Notes: generated from the sequence alone by a model not told the origin. Counted from the first letter of the stretch, positions 35,654 through 45,225 are shown. The stretch: 64,000 nucleotides of DNA from JAXLVB01 sp046329195 (GCA_046329195.1 JAXLVB010000001.1:2480001-2544000), one strand, 5' to 3'. A program made the numbers and translations.

Positions 35654-35916
35654 AGGAACTCCACCGCCTCGCTGACCACCTCGTGCTTGAGTTGCAGCTC
35701 GGCGTACATCTTTTTGAGGCGGAGGTTTTCCTGTTCGAGTTCCTTGAGCCGGCGCTTGTCCTCGTGCTGTTCCGTCTCTGCCTCGTTCTTCCACTTGTAG
35801 AACGTGGCTGGGCTTATTTGGTGTTCTTCGCACAGTGCCTCTACTGTCTTGGCTCCTTTCAGGTAGCTGTCCAGTATGGCTCTGCGCTGGCTCTCGTTGA
35901 ATCTGCTCTTTCGCAT
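35617..35916 (-). CDS. IS3-family transposase OrfA
   Basis: 99 residues: N-terminal helix-turn-helix (RFNESQRRAILDSYLKGAKT ... ISPATFYKWKNE) that binds the IS ends, followed by a leucine-zipper coiled coil (KRRLKELEQENLRLKKMYAEL). Stop lies 30 nt after the slippery heptamer. Expressed alone it acts as a repressor; with frameshifting it gives OrfAB. Confidence 0.88.
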   Translation of the reverse strand: MRKSRFNESQRRAILDSYLKGAKTVEALCEEHQISPATFYKWKNEAETEQHEDKRRLKELEQENLRLKKMYAELQLKHEVVSEAVEFLKKKQAQQQRWN

Positions 35917-36010
35917 GGTGCTTGTTTTAAGTGTGAAAATAATTGTTGTCCATTATTTCTCTACTTATTTTTGGCACCGCTCTCTGGGGGGTAGGACAAC
36001 CCCCCCACTG

Positions 36011-36041
36011 GTGCAAGTGTTAAGCGAAGCGTCACTTGTAC
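36011..36041 (-). repeat. RAYT-associated REP, copy 1
   Basis: 31-bp hairpin with arms gtgcaagtg and cacttgtac (8 of 9 pairs), exact reverse complement of copies 2 and 3 on the other side of the RAYT gene. It lies 38 bp beyond the RAYT stop and 12 bp from the IS3 end. Confidence 0.8.
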
Positions 36042-36079
36042 CTAATTTCTTATCAGTTTGTAACTGAAAAAGACATGTC

Positions 36080-36634
36080 TTATTCTATCAAATCAATCTC
36101 TATTAAGCCTTTTTGATTGATTGTATAATAATCAAAAGCACTACTGTAAAGCCAATCTTCGGGATTGCGGACAAAGCCTGCCTTGACGGGGTTCTCATGT
36201 AGATAATCTAATTTTTGCCTCATTATGAGGGCATTAGTTAATTCAATTGGTTGATTATGCTGTTGCCAAAACTGCGTATTTTCATTATTTGGATTCTTCT
36301 TCCCTGCCCGCTCAAACATCCAAATCATCCATTCCTTACGGCTTTCTTGCGGGTTATTTTTAATGGATTCCACAATCTTTTTAGAAGTAAACTTTTTTAA
36401 ATCTCGCATGATGTTTTGTAAAAGTTCTCCTCTTGTTCCAACGATTAAATGGACGTGATTGGTCATAATTACCCAAGCATACAATTCCAAATCTTTCTCT
36501 TTCATGCAATATTTCAGACTATCCACGATAATGTCCTTGTACTCATTTCGGGTTAGGGCATCAATCCAATAAACCGTTGCAAAGCTTACAAAATACAATT
36601 TGCTTTGGTCATGGAATTTGTATTTTCTACTCAT
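36080..36634 (-). CDS. REP-associated tyrosine transposase (RAYT, Y1_Tnp family)
   Basis: 184 residues from ATG 36634. HUH-type transposase of the IS200-like RAYT group: KLYFVSFATVYWIDAL, the metal-binding His-x-His in MTNHVHLIVG, and a C-terminal part with the tyrosine region (QKLDYLHENPVKAGFV, LYSSAFDYY). An upstream TTG at 36673 falls in a palindrome and is not preferred. The gene is bracketed by identical REP hairpins (36011-36041 on one side, 36690-36720 and 36776-36806 on the other), the usual setting for RAYTs, which cut and move REP/REPIN elements in trans. Confidence 0.88.
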   Translation of the reverse strand: MSRKYKFHDQSKLYFVSFATVYWIDALTRNEYKDIIVDSLKYCMKEKDLELYAWVIMTNHVHLIVGTRGELLQNIMRDLKKFTSKKIVESIKNNPQESRKEWMIWMFERAGKKNPNNENTQFWQQHNQPIELTNALIMRQKLDYLHENPVKAGFVRNPEDWLYSSAFDYYTINQKGLIEIDLIE

Positions 36635-36660
36635 TTTGGTTATAGGTATGATTTTATGAA

Positions 36661-36814
36661 GGTTCAGTTGCAAACTGAACTCATATTTAGTACAAGTGAC
36701 GCTTCGCTTAACACTTGCACTAGTGAAGTCAATCTGGTTTTGTATGGGTTCAGTTGCAAACTGAACCCATATTTAGTACAAGTGACGCTTCGCTTAACAC
36801 TTGCACTAGTGAAG
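36661..36814 (+). repeat. Tandem duplication of a palindrome plus REP (copies 2 and 3)
   Basis: Two 68-bp units (36661-36728 and 36747-36814), period 86 bp, differing at one position (36681 t, 36767 c). Each unit has a palindrome gttcagtt-gca-aactgaac followed by a REP hairpin (36690-36720, 36776-36806) identical to copy 1 but in the opposite orientation. The array lies between the RAYT start and the 3' end of the ABC permease gene. Confidence 0.85.
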
Positions 36815-36824
36815 AAAACATGAG

Positions 36825-39800
36825 TTACAACTCCACCTTCATCACATTATCATCCGAAATACGGTCAATCAGCTTGTTGTAGGGGTCAATGCCGGCTTTT
36901 TTGGGTTCGCCTTTTACCACAAATTCTAGGGTATGCTCGCCAGGGCTGAGCCAGTGTTTTTTGAGGTAAAGTGGCACTTTTTTCTTCATGCCTTTGGCGT
37001 TTTTGCTTTCTTCAGCAAAGATGCCCAGCTCAATGTAATCTCGGCCTTTGCCCGTACCGATTTCCTTACCTTGCTTGTCGTAGTAGAGTTTTTTGGCCTG
37101 TACGGTCAGCTTTACCTTGTACTCGTTGCCGTTGAGCTTGGTGGCTTCGGCCTTGGTAATGCGGTTTTCGTAGAGGGCTATTTTCTCAAAACTATCTTCG
37201 GCAAAATACTGCAAGGAGTCAGGGATAGCCTTGCGTAGAGCCGCAAACCACTTGCCCGAGGTAGGGTAGGGGGGCTTTTGTAAGAAGGCGTTTTCGTTGG
37301 CAAAATCACTGAGGGCTTTGTTCATGGCCTTCTCGCCGATGAGGTCTTGCAGGGCGTAGAGCACGAGCGAGCCTTTGTCGTACCACACGTAGGCACGGGT
37401 GTCGTTGTCGAGGAGGGTTTCTTCAAACTTGCTCTCGTTGGCACGCCCCCGCAGGTACGAATCGAGCGAGTACTTGAGGCGGCTCTGCATGATGTCTTCG
37501 CCGTATTCGTGCTTCATCACCATCAGCGACGAGTACTCAGCCATCGACTCCGAAATCTGGTTGGCACCACGGGTATAGCTGGGGCAAATCTGATGCCCCC
37601 ACCACTGGTGCGCCACTTCGTGGGCGGTCACGTAGTAGGCGTAGTCGGTGTCGTTGGGGTCAGAGAAATCGGCTACCCAGCCGAAGCTCTCGGTGTAGGG
37701 CACCGTATTAGGAAACGACTGTGCAAAGCCAGCGTAGCGAGGAAACTCAATGATGCGCATCTCCGAATACTGGTAGGGGCGGTAGTTGACGTGGTTGTAG
37801 GCCAAGGCATCTTTGACACCCTTCATAAAGTGGTCGAGGTTGTACTCGTGGCCAGGGTGGTGGTAAATCGCAATCTTCACCTCCTTGCCATCGGGGGCTT
37901 TCCAAGCATCTCGCTTGACGGCATAGCGAGCCGAGCATACGTTGAAAAACAAGTCCATCAGCCCTTCTTGTTGGTAGTAAAAGTACCGTCGCCCACCCGC
38001 AGTCCACTCTCGTTGGAGATAACCCGGCATAATGGCAATCTGGTCGGGTTCGGTACTGACCGTTCCTCGGAAGCTAACTAAGTCGGCATCATCGTTGAAG
38101 AGCAGCGTGCTCAAACCAAAGGCATCGTTTTGAGTAGGTAGGGTGTATTTCTTTTCGGGGAGGCCGTACTTTTTGCGGTACTTGTCCGAATCAATTTTAT
38201 CGCCACCGTAGCCCATCGAGGGGAAAATCCGAAGGTCAAAAAACGTACCGTTATTGACGATTTCTCGACTGAGGCCACTGTTTTCAAAGCCTCTATTTTC
38301 GGCTCGTAGTGCTATTTCGAGCTTGATGGTGTCGCCGGGTTGGAGGATTTTGGGGAGCTTATAAATCTGGTATTTAAGGTCTTTGTCATCTAGCAATAGC
38401 TTGGGTTCTACACCACCTATCAAGAGTTTTTTGATGTCGGTATGGGCAACGGGGCTACCCAGATTGAGGTGCAAAGAGTCAATGGGAACTGCCGATTTGT
38501 TGACCATCGTGAAGACACCCGTGGCGTTGCAGGCCCGTTCGCTAGGGTATAAATCCACGTTTACGAGTACATCTACTACTTTAGGCTGAGGCGTTCGTTC
38601 GTACTTTTTGTATTTTTTCTCGTAGTTAGCGCCCTGTACTCGCCCTTCTTCGGCGCTACGGTATTCGTTGAGTACACTTACGTTGTAATAGATAAAACCA
38701 CTAACACCCAGCCACAACACGGTGAATACACTAAGCCAAAGGGCCGATTTGCCATTAAAACGCTGCTTCATCAATTGCCAACGGGCCTTGAAGGAGTCTT
38801 CGGCGCCTCGGTTCCAGAACAAATTGCCGACTACTAGCAGCAAAGCACCCAGCGCCAGCCAGTTGAGGTGGAACCAAAACAGCGGCTGTACAAAATGCCC
38901 GAAGCCGTTCATGTCCGAAATTCGGTAGTTGGGGAAGTAGCTGAAAAAGAAAAGATTATAATTGATTTCGGCAAAACTCTGGATGCTTCCTAGCAAGAAC
39001 CACAGCCCGATGGTGAGGATATGCCCCACGAATTTTTGGTTGACCATGATGTGCATAAAAAACGCCAACATGGCTAGCTCGATGTATTCAGGAAATTCGA
39101 TGAGGTAGAGGTCACCAAAGTATTTAGCAAACTCAAAATGGAAATACCCCTTGAGTACTTGGTTGGTTACACCGCTCAGAATCACCAAGTTGACCAAGAC
39201 AAAACCCACCAGCACAATAGCCAAAAACTTAGAGCCATATACCGCCCAGTTGGGTACAGGCAGCGAGTCGGAGATGAGGTTGTACTTGACGGATTTGTCT
39301 CGGTGTACGACCTCGCCCGTGTAAAAAATCAAGATGATGTAAGCAAACAACCCATAGTTGAAGTCTTTGACCTCAATCATGTAATAAGTCAGCGGCAACG
39401 AGGGTGTCCCGAACTGCGGGAAGCCAAACCAGCCATCGGTGAATAAGAAGAACAAAGCCCCGACCATGATGGCAATGAAATAGGGGTCTCGGATAATCTG
39501 CATAAATTCCAGCCATGCTTGGCTAAGCATTTGCCGAATAAAAATGCTGCTCGAATATACCTTTTCGGCGACTGGCAAATCGGCTAGCGAGAGGCGAGCC
39601 GTAGGGCGGGCTTCTTCTTTCTGTTTTTTGCCCAACTTCACTGCCAAAAACTGCTGGAAATCAAAGCGGAAGAGCAAACTCACGAACACCAAAAGACCCA
39701 AACCCATCCAGATGAGGCGGTTGTAAAGCAGGTTGCCTACGAGTGGCGCCGTGAGGGTGTTTTGCTCGTAAGGTGTCCAGTATTTGGTAGCGTTGCCAAA

Positions 39801-40451
39801 TGTGGTTAGTGCGAATGGGTCAATCAAATCTACGAGGGTTTTGTTCTCCAGATCACGAGTGAGCACCGTAGAGAGCAGATACGCAATAAGCAACATAATC
39901 CCTCCCGAATAGATGATGAACACCTTGCGGGTGATGGCTACTAAGCTGAAAAACAAACAACCCGTAAAAAACATATTAGGCACTACAAACACCAAATAGG
40001 GCTGCAGGTGGTGCCACAGGTTGATGGGGCCAAACCGACTGACGTTTTCGGCAAGACCTAACATAGGACCTAAAATGCCGCCAAGCAAAATACCCAGCAC
40101 CATCCCAAAGCACACAAAGAGGAGCGTGACAAAAGAGCCTAAAAAACGACCCAATAGGTAGCCTTTTTCGGTGATGGGAAAGCTGAAAAAATAGTCTTTG
40201 GTTCCAAATTCTACGTCTCGATAGACGGGCACTCCCATGATAGCCGAGCTCATCAAGCTCGCAAAAATAGAAATGATGATGAGCATCTGAGAGATGGCGT
40301 AGGGGGAGTTGAGGTTGGCTTTTTCGGAAGCCGGACCGCTGCCGTAGATGATGTTCAGGAACATGAACAAAAACAGCAGAGCGAAGTACAGGTACGTCGC
40401 AGGCCGCTTAAAGCGGTACTTGAGTTCGAAGAGGAATATTTGTTTGAGCAT
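36825..40451 (-). CDS. ABC-2 type permease fused to M1 family aminopeptidase
   Basis: 1208 residues. The N-terminal ~560 residues are two ABC-2-like membrane blocks with about 12 hydrophobic segments. A linker segment near 575-595 precedes an extracytoplasmic M1 metallopeptidase domain (~620-1200) with the zinc motif HEVAHQWWGH (~949) and third ligand Glu in ISESMAEYSSL. The canonical GAMEN motif is not evident (the equivalent region reads SEMRIIEFPRYAGF). This fusion is found widely in Bacteroidota next to an ABC ATPase, as here (140 bp upstream). Function is inferred as membrane-linked peptide handling; the transported substrate is unknown. Confidence 0.85.
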   Translation of the reverse strand: MLKQIFLFELKYRFKRPATYLYFALLFLFMFLNIIYGSGPASEKANLNSPYAISQMLIIISIFASLMSSAIMGVPVYRDVEFGTKDYFFSFPITEKGYLLGRFLGSFVTLLFVCFGMVLGILLGGILGPMLGLAENVSRFGPINLWHHLQPYLVFVVPNMFFTGCLFFSLVAITRKVFIIYSGGIMLLIAYLLSTVLTRDLENKTLVDLIDPFALTTFGNATKYWTPYEQNTLTAPLVGNLLYNRLIWMGLGLLVFVSLLFRFDFQQFLAVKLGKKQKEEARPTARLSLADLPVAEKVYSSSIFIRQMLSQAWLEFMQIIRDPYFIAIMVGALFFLFTDGWFGFPQFGTPSLPLTYYMIEVKDFNYGLFAYIILIFYTGEVVHRDKSVKYNLISDSLPVPNWAVYGSKFLAIVLVGFVLVNLVILSGVTNQVLKGYFHFEFAKYFGDLYLIEFPEYIELAMLAFFMHIMVNQKFVGHILTIGLWFLLGSIQSFAEINYNLFFFSYFPNYRISDMNGFGHFVQPLFWFHLNWLALGALLLVVGNLFWNRGAEDSFKARWQLMKQRFNGKSALWLSVFTVLWLGVSGFIYYNVSVLNEYRSAEEGRVQGANYEKKYKKYERTPQPKVVDVLVNVDLYPSERACNATGVFTMVNKSAVPIDSLHLNLGSPVAHTDIKKLLIGGVEPKLLLDDKDLKYQIYKLPKILQPGDTIKLEIALRAENRGFENSGLSREIVNNGTFFDLRIFPSMGYGGDKIDSDKYRKKYGLPEKKYTLPTQNDAFGLSTLLFNDDADLVSFRGTVSTEPDQIAIMPGYLQREWTAGGRRYFYYQQEGLMDLFFNVCSARYAVKRDAWKAPDGKEVKIAIYHHPGHEYNLDHFMKGVKDALAYNHVNYRPYQYSEMRIIEFPRYAGFAQSFPNTVPYTESFGWVADFSDPNDTDYAYYVTAHEVAHQWWGHQICPSYTRGANQISESMAEYSSLMVMKHEYGEDIMQSRLKYSLDSYLRGRANESKFEETLLDNDTRAYVWYDKGSLVLYALQDLIGEKAMNKALSDFANENAFLQKPPYPTSGKWFAALRKAIPDSLQYFAEDSFEKIALYENRITKAEATKLNGNEYKVKLTVQAKKLYYDKQGKEIGTGKGRDYIELGIFAEESKNAKGMKKKVPLYLKKHWLSPGEHTLEFVVKGEPKKAGIDPYNKLIDRISDDNVMKVEL

Positions 40452-40590
40452 AATGGTAGAAGTCAGTAGTCGATAGGATGTTATTTTTCCTAATCTTTAA
40501 AATCAACATGGTTTCTGATTGATTTTCAGTATGTTTTTATGATTTGCTGCCTTGCAAATGACAGATTTCAGTCCTGACACAGCTGAAAAA

Positions 40591-41472
40591 TCAAACTGCC
40601 AATCCTACACGTTTGGTGATTTCGGCAAAATACACGTCTTCCAAATTGGCATTGGCCTGCTCAAAGCTACTCAGCGACTCCTCCGACAACACCCGAATCT
40701 GCGTTTTACCCATCTTGAGCGAAGTCGAAATTACCTCGTAATTTTCCTGATAATGACTCAGCTCGGCCTTTTCAATCATTTTTTCCCATACTTTGCCCTG
40801 AATCGCTTTGACCAAATCATTAGGATTGCCTTGCGCTACCACTTCACCGAGGCAGATGATGGCCATGTCGGAGCAGAGGTTGGTAACGTCTTCTACAATG
40901 TGCGTCGAGAGAATCACAATGGTGTTTTCGCCTATTTCAGATAGCAGGTTATGAAAGCGGTTTCGCTCGGCAGGGTCTAAGCCTGCGGTGGGCTCGTCCA
41001 CAATGATGAGTTTGGGGTTGCCGAGCAAGGCTTGAGCAATACCAAAGCGTTGTTTCATCCCGCCCGAAAACGTCCCGAGGTTTTTCTTCCGCACTTGGTA
41101 GAGGTTCACTTTTTGGAGCAAGCCATCTACGATTTGCTTGCGTTGGCTACCGTTGTGAATGCCCTTGAGTTGGGCAATGTGGTCGAGCATGGTTTCGGCA
41201 GTTACTCGGGGATACACCCCAAATTCTTGCGGCAGATAACCTAACAATTTACGAACGTCTTCTTTCTGCTTTAGCACGTCGAGGTCGCCGAGACTGATGT
41301 TTCCGCTGTCGGCTTCTTGGAGGGTAGCAATCGTACGCATGAGCGACGACTTGCCCGCTCCGTTGGGTCCCAGTAGCCCAAACATGCCTTGGTTGATAGT
41401 CAGCGAAACGCCTTTGAGCGCTTGTACGCCATTAGAGTAGGTTTTTGAAAGATTGTCAATGATGAGTTGCAT
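40591..41472 (-). CDS. ABC transporter ATP-binding protein
   Basis: 293 residues with Walker A (LLGPNGAGKSSLMR), Q loop (YLPQEFGVYP), signature FSGGMKQRFGIAQAL, Walker B LIIVDEPTAGLDP and switch His (ILSTHIVED). It powers the permease/M1 peptidase fusion encoded 139 bp downstream. It follows the serine hydrolase gene by 27 bp, so the three genes probably form one operon. Confidence 0.9.
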   Translation of the reverse strand: MQLIIDNLSKTYSNGVQALKGVSLTINQGMFGLLGPNGAGKSSLMRTIATLQEADSGNISLGDLDVLKQKEDVRKLLGYLPQEFGVYPRVTAETMLDHIAQLKGIHNGSQRKQIVDGLLQKVNLYQVRKKNLGTFSGGMKQRFGIAQALLGNPKLIIVDEPTAGLDPAERNRFHNLLSEIGENTIVILSTHIVEDVTNLCSDMAIICLGEVVAQGNPNDLVKAIQGKVWEKMIEKAELSHYQENYEVISTSLKMGKTQIRVLSEESLSSFEQANANLEDVYFAEITKRVGLAV

Positions 41473-41499
41473 GAAATAATGGATTGAGTGGGTAATAAA

Positions 41500-42852
41500 T
41501 CAGTTTCGAGTAGCAGGAATTTCCCTGCCGTTTTGGTATAGAATCATTTTATTGACTTGTCCTTGGTCATTTTTGAAGAACGAGATGGACGCTTCGACCT
41601 CCCGATAAAAAAACTTGGTTTCGGACTCTGGATATACTTCCAAGAAATCCTGCCCGGTGAGTTTCACAAACAACTGTCCGCTTTCTAATTTCACCTCAAA
41701 AACCGCCCCTGGGGCAATCTGATACGTTCCGACGTAGTTCTGCAAAACCGAAGCAGGTACAGTAATGGATTTTTTTACGGGAGTAATCTTGGCCGAGGGG
41801 TCAAAGAAATAGCGCCCTAAGTCATCGGGCGACTGCAAGGCGTTGGTCAGAATGATAATGCCTTTATTGGTCTTTTTACTAAAGCCTATATAGGTTCTGT
41901 ATCCTCCCGTGCCGCCGTTATGCCAGATGATTTCGTCGTTATTGGCTGCTAAAAAATGCCATCCTAAGCCAATTTTCATGACATTGTTGATTTCGTGGAG
42001 TGGCTGCTGGGTCAAGTTCATGGCTGCTTGCAAGGGTGATGCCTCCAAACCCATCTGTGCTTTTAAATAACGTAGCATATCGGGCACATTAGAGCGTAGC
42101 GCACCTGCGCCTGCCAGCACATCAAAGTCCCAATGCGCCACAGGTTTTGTGCCGATATGCCCCATCGTCAGGTAAGGGCTATTGTTCAGCGTATTGGTTT
42201 GGCTCATTTTCAGCGGGGTACAAATGACATCTTGAAGCAGTTGGGGGTAACTTTTTCCCGAAATCAAGGCTAGTGTGTGTCCCAAAAGCCCCATTGCCAA
42301 GTTAGAGTATTCGTACTGACCCGTCCCTCTTTTGAGTTGAAGTTGATTCAGAAACGCATAAAGTTCCTTAGGGCTGTAGTCAATATAGGGGTTTGAGTCA
42401 TCCTTCGGGGCAAAGATATCAGGCATCCGAGGCAGTCCCGACGTATGCGAGGCCAAGTCGGCAAAGGTGATTTTTTGCCCTTCAAAACTAGGTAACTTCA
42501 CTGCATTGGGGAGGTATTTTTCGACGGGGTCGTTGAGTGCAAGTTTTCCTTTTTGAACCAAATCGGCCAAAAGTAGGCAGGTAAAGGTTTTGGTAATAGA
42601 GCCAATTTCAAAAACGGACTGTTGCGTAATGGGTTGTTTGGTAGTGGTATTGGCATAACCATAGGTAAAGAAACTTTCTTGACCATTGTCTAGAAAGGCA
42701 ACGGTCGTACCCGCCGAATAGCCATTGTCCACTCGGTTGATTAGCTGAGTTTTGATGGTTTCTTTGACAGGGTCGCTAGTTGGTTGCGTCTGAGCAAAGC
42801 CTGCCCCACCGATGCCAAATAGGAGGAAGGCTACGAATCTGTACTTTTTCAT
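41500..42852 (-). CDS. Exported serine hydrolase, beta-lactamase class C/PBP type
   Basis: 450 residues, signal peptide (AGFAQ, to ~21). Class C fold with nucleophile motif S-x-x-K (EIGSITKTF), Y-x-N as YEYSNLAMG and H-x-G as IWHNGGTGGYRT. A C-terminal beta domain (~355-445, VLQNYVGTYQIAPGAVFEV) resembles DUF3471. Such enzymes are D-amino-acid peptidases or esterases rather than resistance beta-lactamases. First gene of the probable operon with the ABC/M1 system. Confidence 0.85.
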   Translation of the reverse strand: MKKYRFVAFLLFGIGGAGFAQTQPTSDPVKETIKTQLINRVDNGYSAGTTVAFLDNGQESFFTYGYANTTTKQPITQQSVFEIGSITKTFTCLLLADLVQKGKLALNDPVEKYLPNAVKLPSFEGQKITFADLASHTSGLPRMPDIFAPKDDSNPYIDYSPKELYAFLNQLQLKRGTGQYEYSNLAMGLLGHTLALISGKSYPQLLQDVICTPLKMSQTNTLNNSPYLTMGHIGTKPVAHWDFDVLAGAGALRSNVPDMLRYLKAQMGLEASPLQAAMNLTQQPLHEINNVMKIGLGWHFLAANNDEIIWHNGGTGGYRTYIGFSKKTNKGIIILTNALQSPDDLGRYFFDPSAKITPVKKSITVPASVLQNYVGTYQIAPGAVFEVKLESGQLFVKLTGQDFLEVYPESETKFFYREVEASISFFKNDQGQVNKMILYQNGREIPATRN

Positions 42853-43185
42853 GAATAGTGATTACAAAAGGTTAGAACGTGTATGGTTCACAAAGTAGAA
42901 ATTTCTCAGCATTTTAGCTACTGATATTTGCTAAGTGGTTGGTTTGGCAAAACGTGTAGGGGTACAGTTCATGTTTAATGGTCGCTGGAAAAAATGGAGC
43001 TTTCTGAGTAAATAAGGGTAGGTTAAGCATTGGGAAGCCCAATTTCGGGAGAAATGCTTAACTTGCGAGCAAAATCAGCGATATTCATTAGTATCTCAGA
43101 GCCAAAGCAGTCAAGCGTATGCTGACGACGAAGACACCAGCCTAATGAGCATGTGGAACATTGGCAACCGAACGAAACAGAACAA
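42853..43185. other. Intergenic region between serine hydrolase and pdxA, with hairpin
   Basis: The genes on either side are divergent. The only structure seen is a hairpin with 10-bp perfect arms gttaagcatt (43022-43031) and aatgcttaac (43053-43062). No consensus promoter was identified with confidence. Confidence 0.45.
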
Positions 43186-44196
43186 ATGGAACATAAACCC
43201 ATCATTGGTATTACCTTAGGCGACTACAATGGCATCGGTCCCGAAGTAATTTTAAAAGCCCTTCAAGGCAATCATTTCAACCGAATTTGCACCCCTGTTG
43301 TGTATGGCTCTATGCGGGTGCTCAATCGCTACAAGCACTTACTCGATCTAAAAGACTGGCAGCTTTTTGGAGCACAATCCATTGCCAACCTCAACCAAAA
43401 AGCCACTAATGTGATTTCGTGTTGGAACGACCAACAAACCGAAGTAGAGCCAGGCAAAGTAACCGAAGAGGCTGGTAAAGCTGCTTTGGCCAGCCTCCAA
43501 CGTGCCGTAGCCGACCTCAAAGAAGGCAAGCTAGACGCTATCGTGACGGCTCCTATCAACAAAGCCAATATCCAAAGCGAAGAATTTAAGTTTCCGGGGC
43601 ATACCGAATACTTTACCGAAACGTTTGAAGCCACCGATAGCCTGATGTTTTTGGTGAGCGAGCAGATTCGGGTCGGTGTGGTTACCTCGCACATCCCGCT
43701 GGGGCGAGTGCGGTCGCAGCTTACCCAAGAGCGAATCAAGCAAAAGCTAGATTTGATGTTTCATTCGCTCAAGGCTGATTTTGGCATCAAAAAACCACGC
43801 ATTGCGGTGTTGGGACTCAACCCTCACGCTGGCGAAGGTGGTTTGTTGGGTTCAGAAGAAACCGAAGTCATTGCACCCGTGATTCAGGAATACAAAAACA
43901 AAGGCAACTTGGTGTTTGGACCCTTCCCATCTGACGGATTTTTTGGTGCCTTGTCGTATCGTAAGTATGACGCCGTGCTGGCCATGTATCACGACCAAGG
44001 TTTGATGCCTTTCAAAATGATTGCCTTTGCCGATGGGGTTAATTTCACAGCGGGCTTACCGATTGTGCGCACCAGCCCTGACCACGGTACGGCCTACGAT
44101 ATCGCAGGTAAGAACCAAGCCGACGAGAACTCACTCAAACAAGCCATTTTTACAGCGATAGACATCATCCGTCACCGCAACGAAGCTTTGAATTAG
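43186..44196 (+). CDS. pdxA: 4-hydroxythreonine-4-phosphate dehydrogenase
   Basis: 336 residues from ATG 43186 (MEHKPIIGITLGDYNGIGPE); a GTG 33 bp upstream lacks family similarity. Metal-binding His residues are in FPGHTEYF, GLNPHAGEGG and MYHDQGLMP. PdxA oxidises 4-phosphohydroxy-L-threonine with NAD in the DXP-dependent route to pyridoxal phosphate. Cytoplasmic. Followed by yicC after 45 bp, same strand. Confidence 0.95.
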   Translation: MEHKPIIGITLGDYNGIGPEVILKALQGNHFNRICTPVVYGSMRVLNRYKHLLDLKDWQLFGAQSIANLNQKATNVISCWNDQQTEVEPGKVTEEAGKAALASLQRAVADLKEGKLDAIVTAPINKANIQSEEFKFPGHTEYFTETFEATDSLMFLVSEQIRVGVVTSHIPLGRVRSQLTQERIKQKLDLMFHSLKADFGIKKPRIAVLGLNPHAGEGGLLGSEETEVIAPVIQEYKNKGNLVFGPFPSDGFFGALSYRKYDAVLAMYHDQGLMPFKMIAFADGVNFTAGLPIVRTSPDHGTAYDIAGKNQADENSLKQAIFTAIDIIRHRNEALN

Positions 44197-44241
44197 AAGT
44201 TCATCAAAACAACCATCTCTTCGCTAAACACCACTGTTGAC

Positions 44242-45129
44242 ATGATTAAATCAATGACTGGCTTCGGAAAAGCCACTGTCGAAACCGAGAACCTAAGTGT
44301 AACCGTAGAGATCAAAACCTTGAACTCTAAATTCACGGATATTTTTTGCCGTTTGCCCCGCACGATGTCTCGGCGAGAAATCGAAGTTCGCAACTACCTG
44401 ACGCAAGCCTTAGAGCGTGGCAAAATCGAGCTAAATCTTTCGTTTCAGCGAACCAACGCAGCTTCGTTGGCCGTCATTAACCGAGCGTTGTTGAGTAGTT
44501 ACATCAACGAGTTAGAGGCATGTGTTGAAGAAAATACGCTATCAGGGGTGCACGGAGGAGACCTACTCAAAATAGCCCTTGATCTCCCCGACGTACTCAA
44601 CACCAATGCCGCTCAGTCTGAAGAAGAAGCCGAAGCCGAATGGAAGCAAATTTTGAGTGCCATCGAGCAAGCCGCTAAAACATGTAATCAGTTCAGAATC
44701 AGAGAAGGAGAGGTCGTAAAGCAGATATTCAAAGACTGCATCACGGCCATTGCCGAACGTCTAGACAAAGTAAAAGAACAAGATGTGCTACGGATTCCGG
44801 CTGTACGAGAGCGCCTTCGGAAGTCCGTAACGGATTTACTACAAGACGAAAGTTTTGACCAAAATCGCTTCGAACAAGAGCTCATCTACTACATCGAGCG
44901 TTTCGATATTTCAGAAGAAAAAGTACGTTTAGCCACCCACTTATCGTATTTTATTGAGGTCCTAGAAAAAGAAGGGAGTGGCAAAAAACTCAACTTTATC
45001 AGTCAGGAAATCGGCCGAGAAATCAACACCATTGGCTCCAAAGCCAATGATGCGTTGATTCAGCGATACGTGGTAGAGATGAAAGACGAACTCGAAAAAA
45101 TCAAAGAGCAAACCGCCAACGTCTTGTAA
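44242..45129 (+). CDS. yicC: YicC family endoribonuclease-like protein
   Basis: 295 residues with the family N-terminus MIKSMTGFGKA and VEIKTLNSKFTDI, and the DUF1732 C-terminus (EEKVRLATHLSYFIEVLEKE ... FISQEIGREINTIGSKAND). YicC/YloC proteins are hexameric RNases implicated in small-RNA and transcript turnover. Conserved single-copy gene. Confidence 0.92.
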   Translation: MIKSMTGFGKATVETENLSVTVEIKTLNSKFTDIFCRLPRTMSRREIEVRNYLTQALERGKIELNLSFQRTNAASLAVINRALLSSYINELEACVEENTLSGVHGGDLLKIALDLPDVLNTNAAQSEEEAEAEWKQILSAIEQAAKTCNQFRIREGEVVKQIFKDCITAIAERLDKVKEQDVLRIPAVRERLRKSVTDLLQDESFDQNRFEQELIYYIERFDISEEKVRLATHLSYFIEVLEKEGSGKKLNFISQEIGREINTIGSKANDALIQRYVVEMKDELEKIKEQTANVL

Positions 45130-45225
45130 CTCGATTTGCCAAATCCCTCGACAAATTGTTGCTCCATTTTGTTATTGATTGAAAGACAGATATATTGGGG
45201 TACGATTTGTTAAGTCAAGACCACT

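Larger units (their letters stand above)
34756..35998 (-). mobile_element. Intact IS3-family insertion sequence with 4-bp target duplication
   Basis: 1243 bp. The ends are imperfect inverted repeats starting TGTCCTGCCCCC at 34756 and, read inward from 35998, TGTCCTACCCCCC; matching continues with CGGTACCA/CGGTGCCA and AAGTAGAGA. The 4 bp accc stands on both sides (34752-34755 and 35999-36002). Both reading frames and the slippery site are intact, so the element is probably recent and active. It separates the Thoeris operon from the RAYT gene. Confidence 0.88.

Noticed and set aside
37347..38081. 244-residue plus-strand frame antisense to the M1 peptidase domain
   Set aside because: Long antisense frames are expected in GC-richer coding DNA; the opposite strand holds the conserved HEVAH peptidase.
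36825..40451. Assembly artefact or accidental fusion of permease and peptidase
   Set aside because: The same permease-M1 fusion beside an ABC ATPase is a recurrent Bacteroidota arrangement, and the frame is continuous.
41500..42852. Antibiotic-resistance beta-lactamase
   Set aside because: The class C-type motifs are shared with D-aminopeptidases and esterases, and the context (ABC/M1 peptidase) and extra C-terminal domain point away from resistance.
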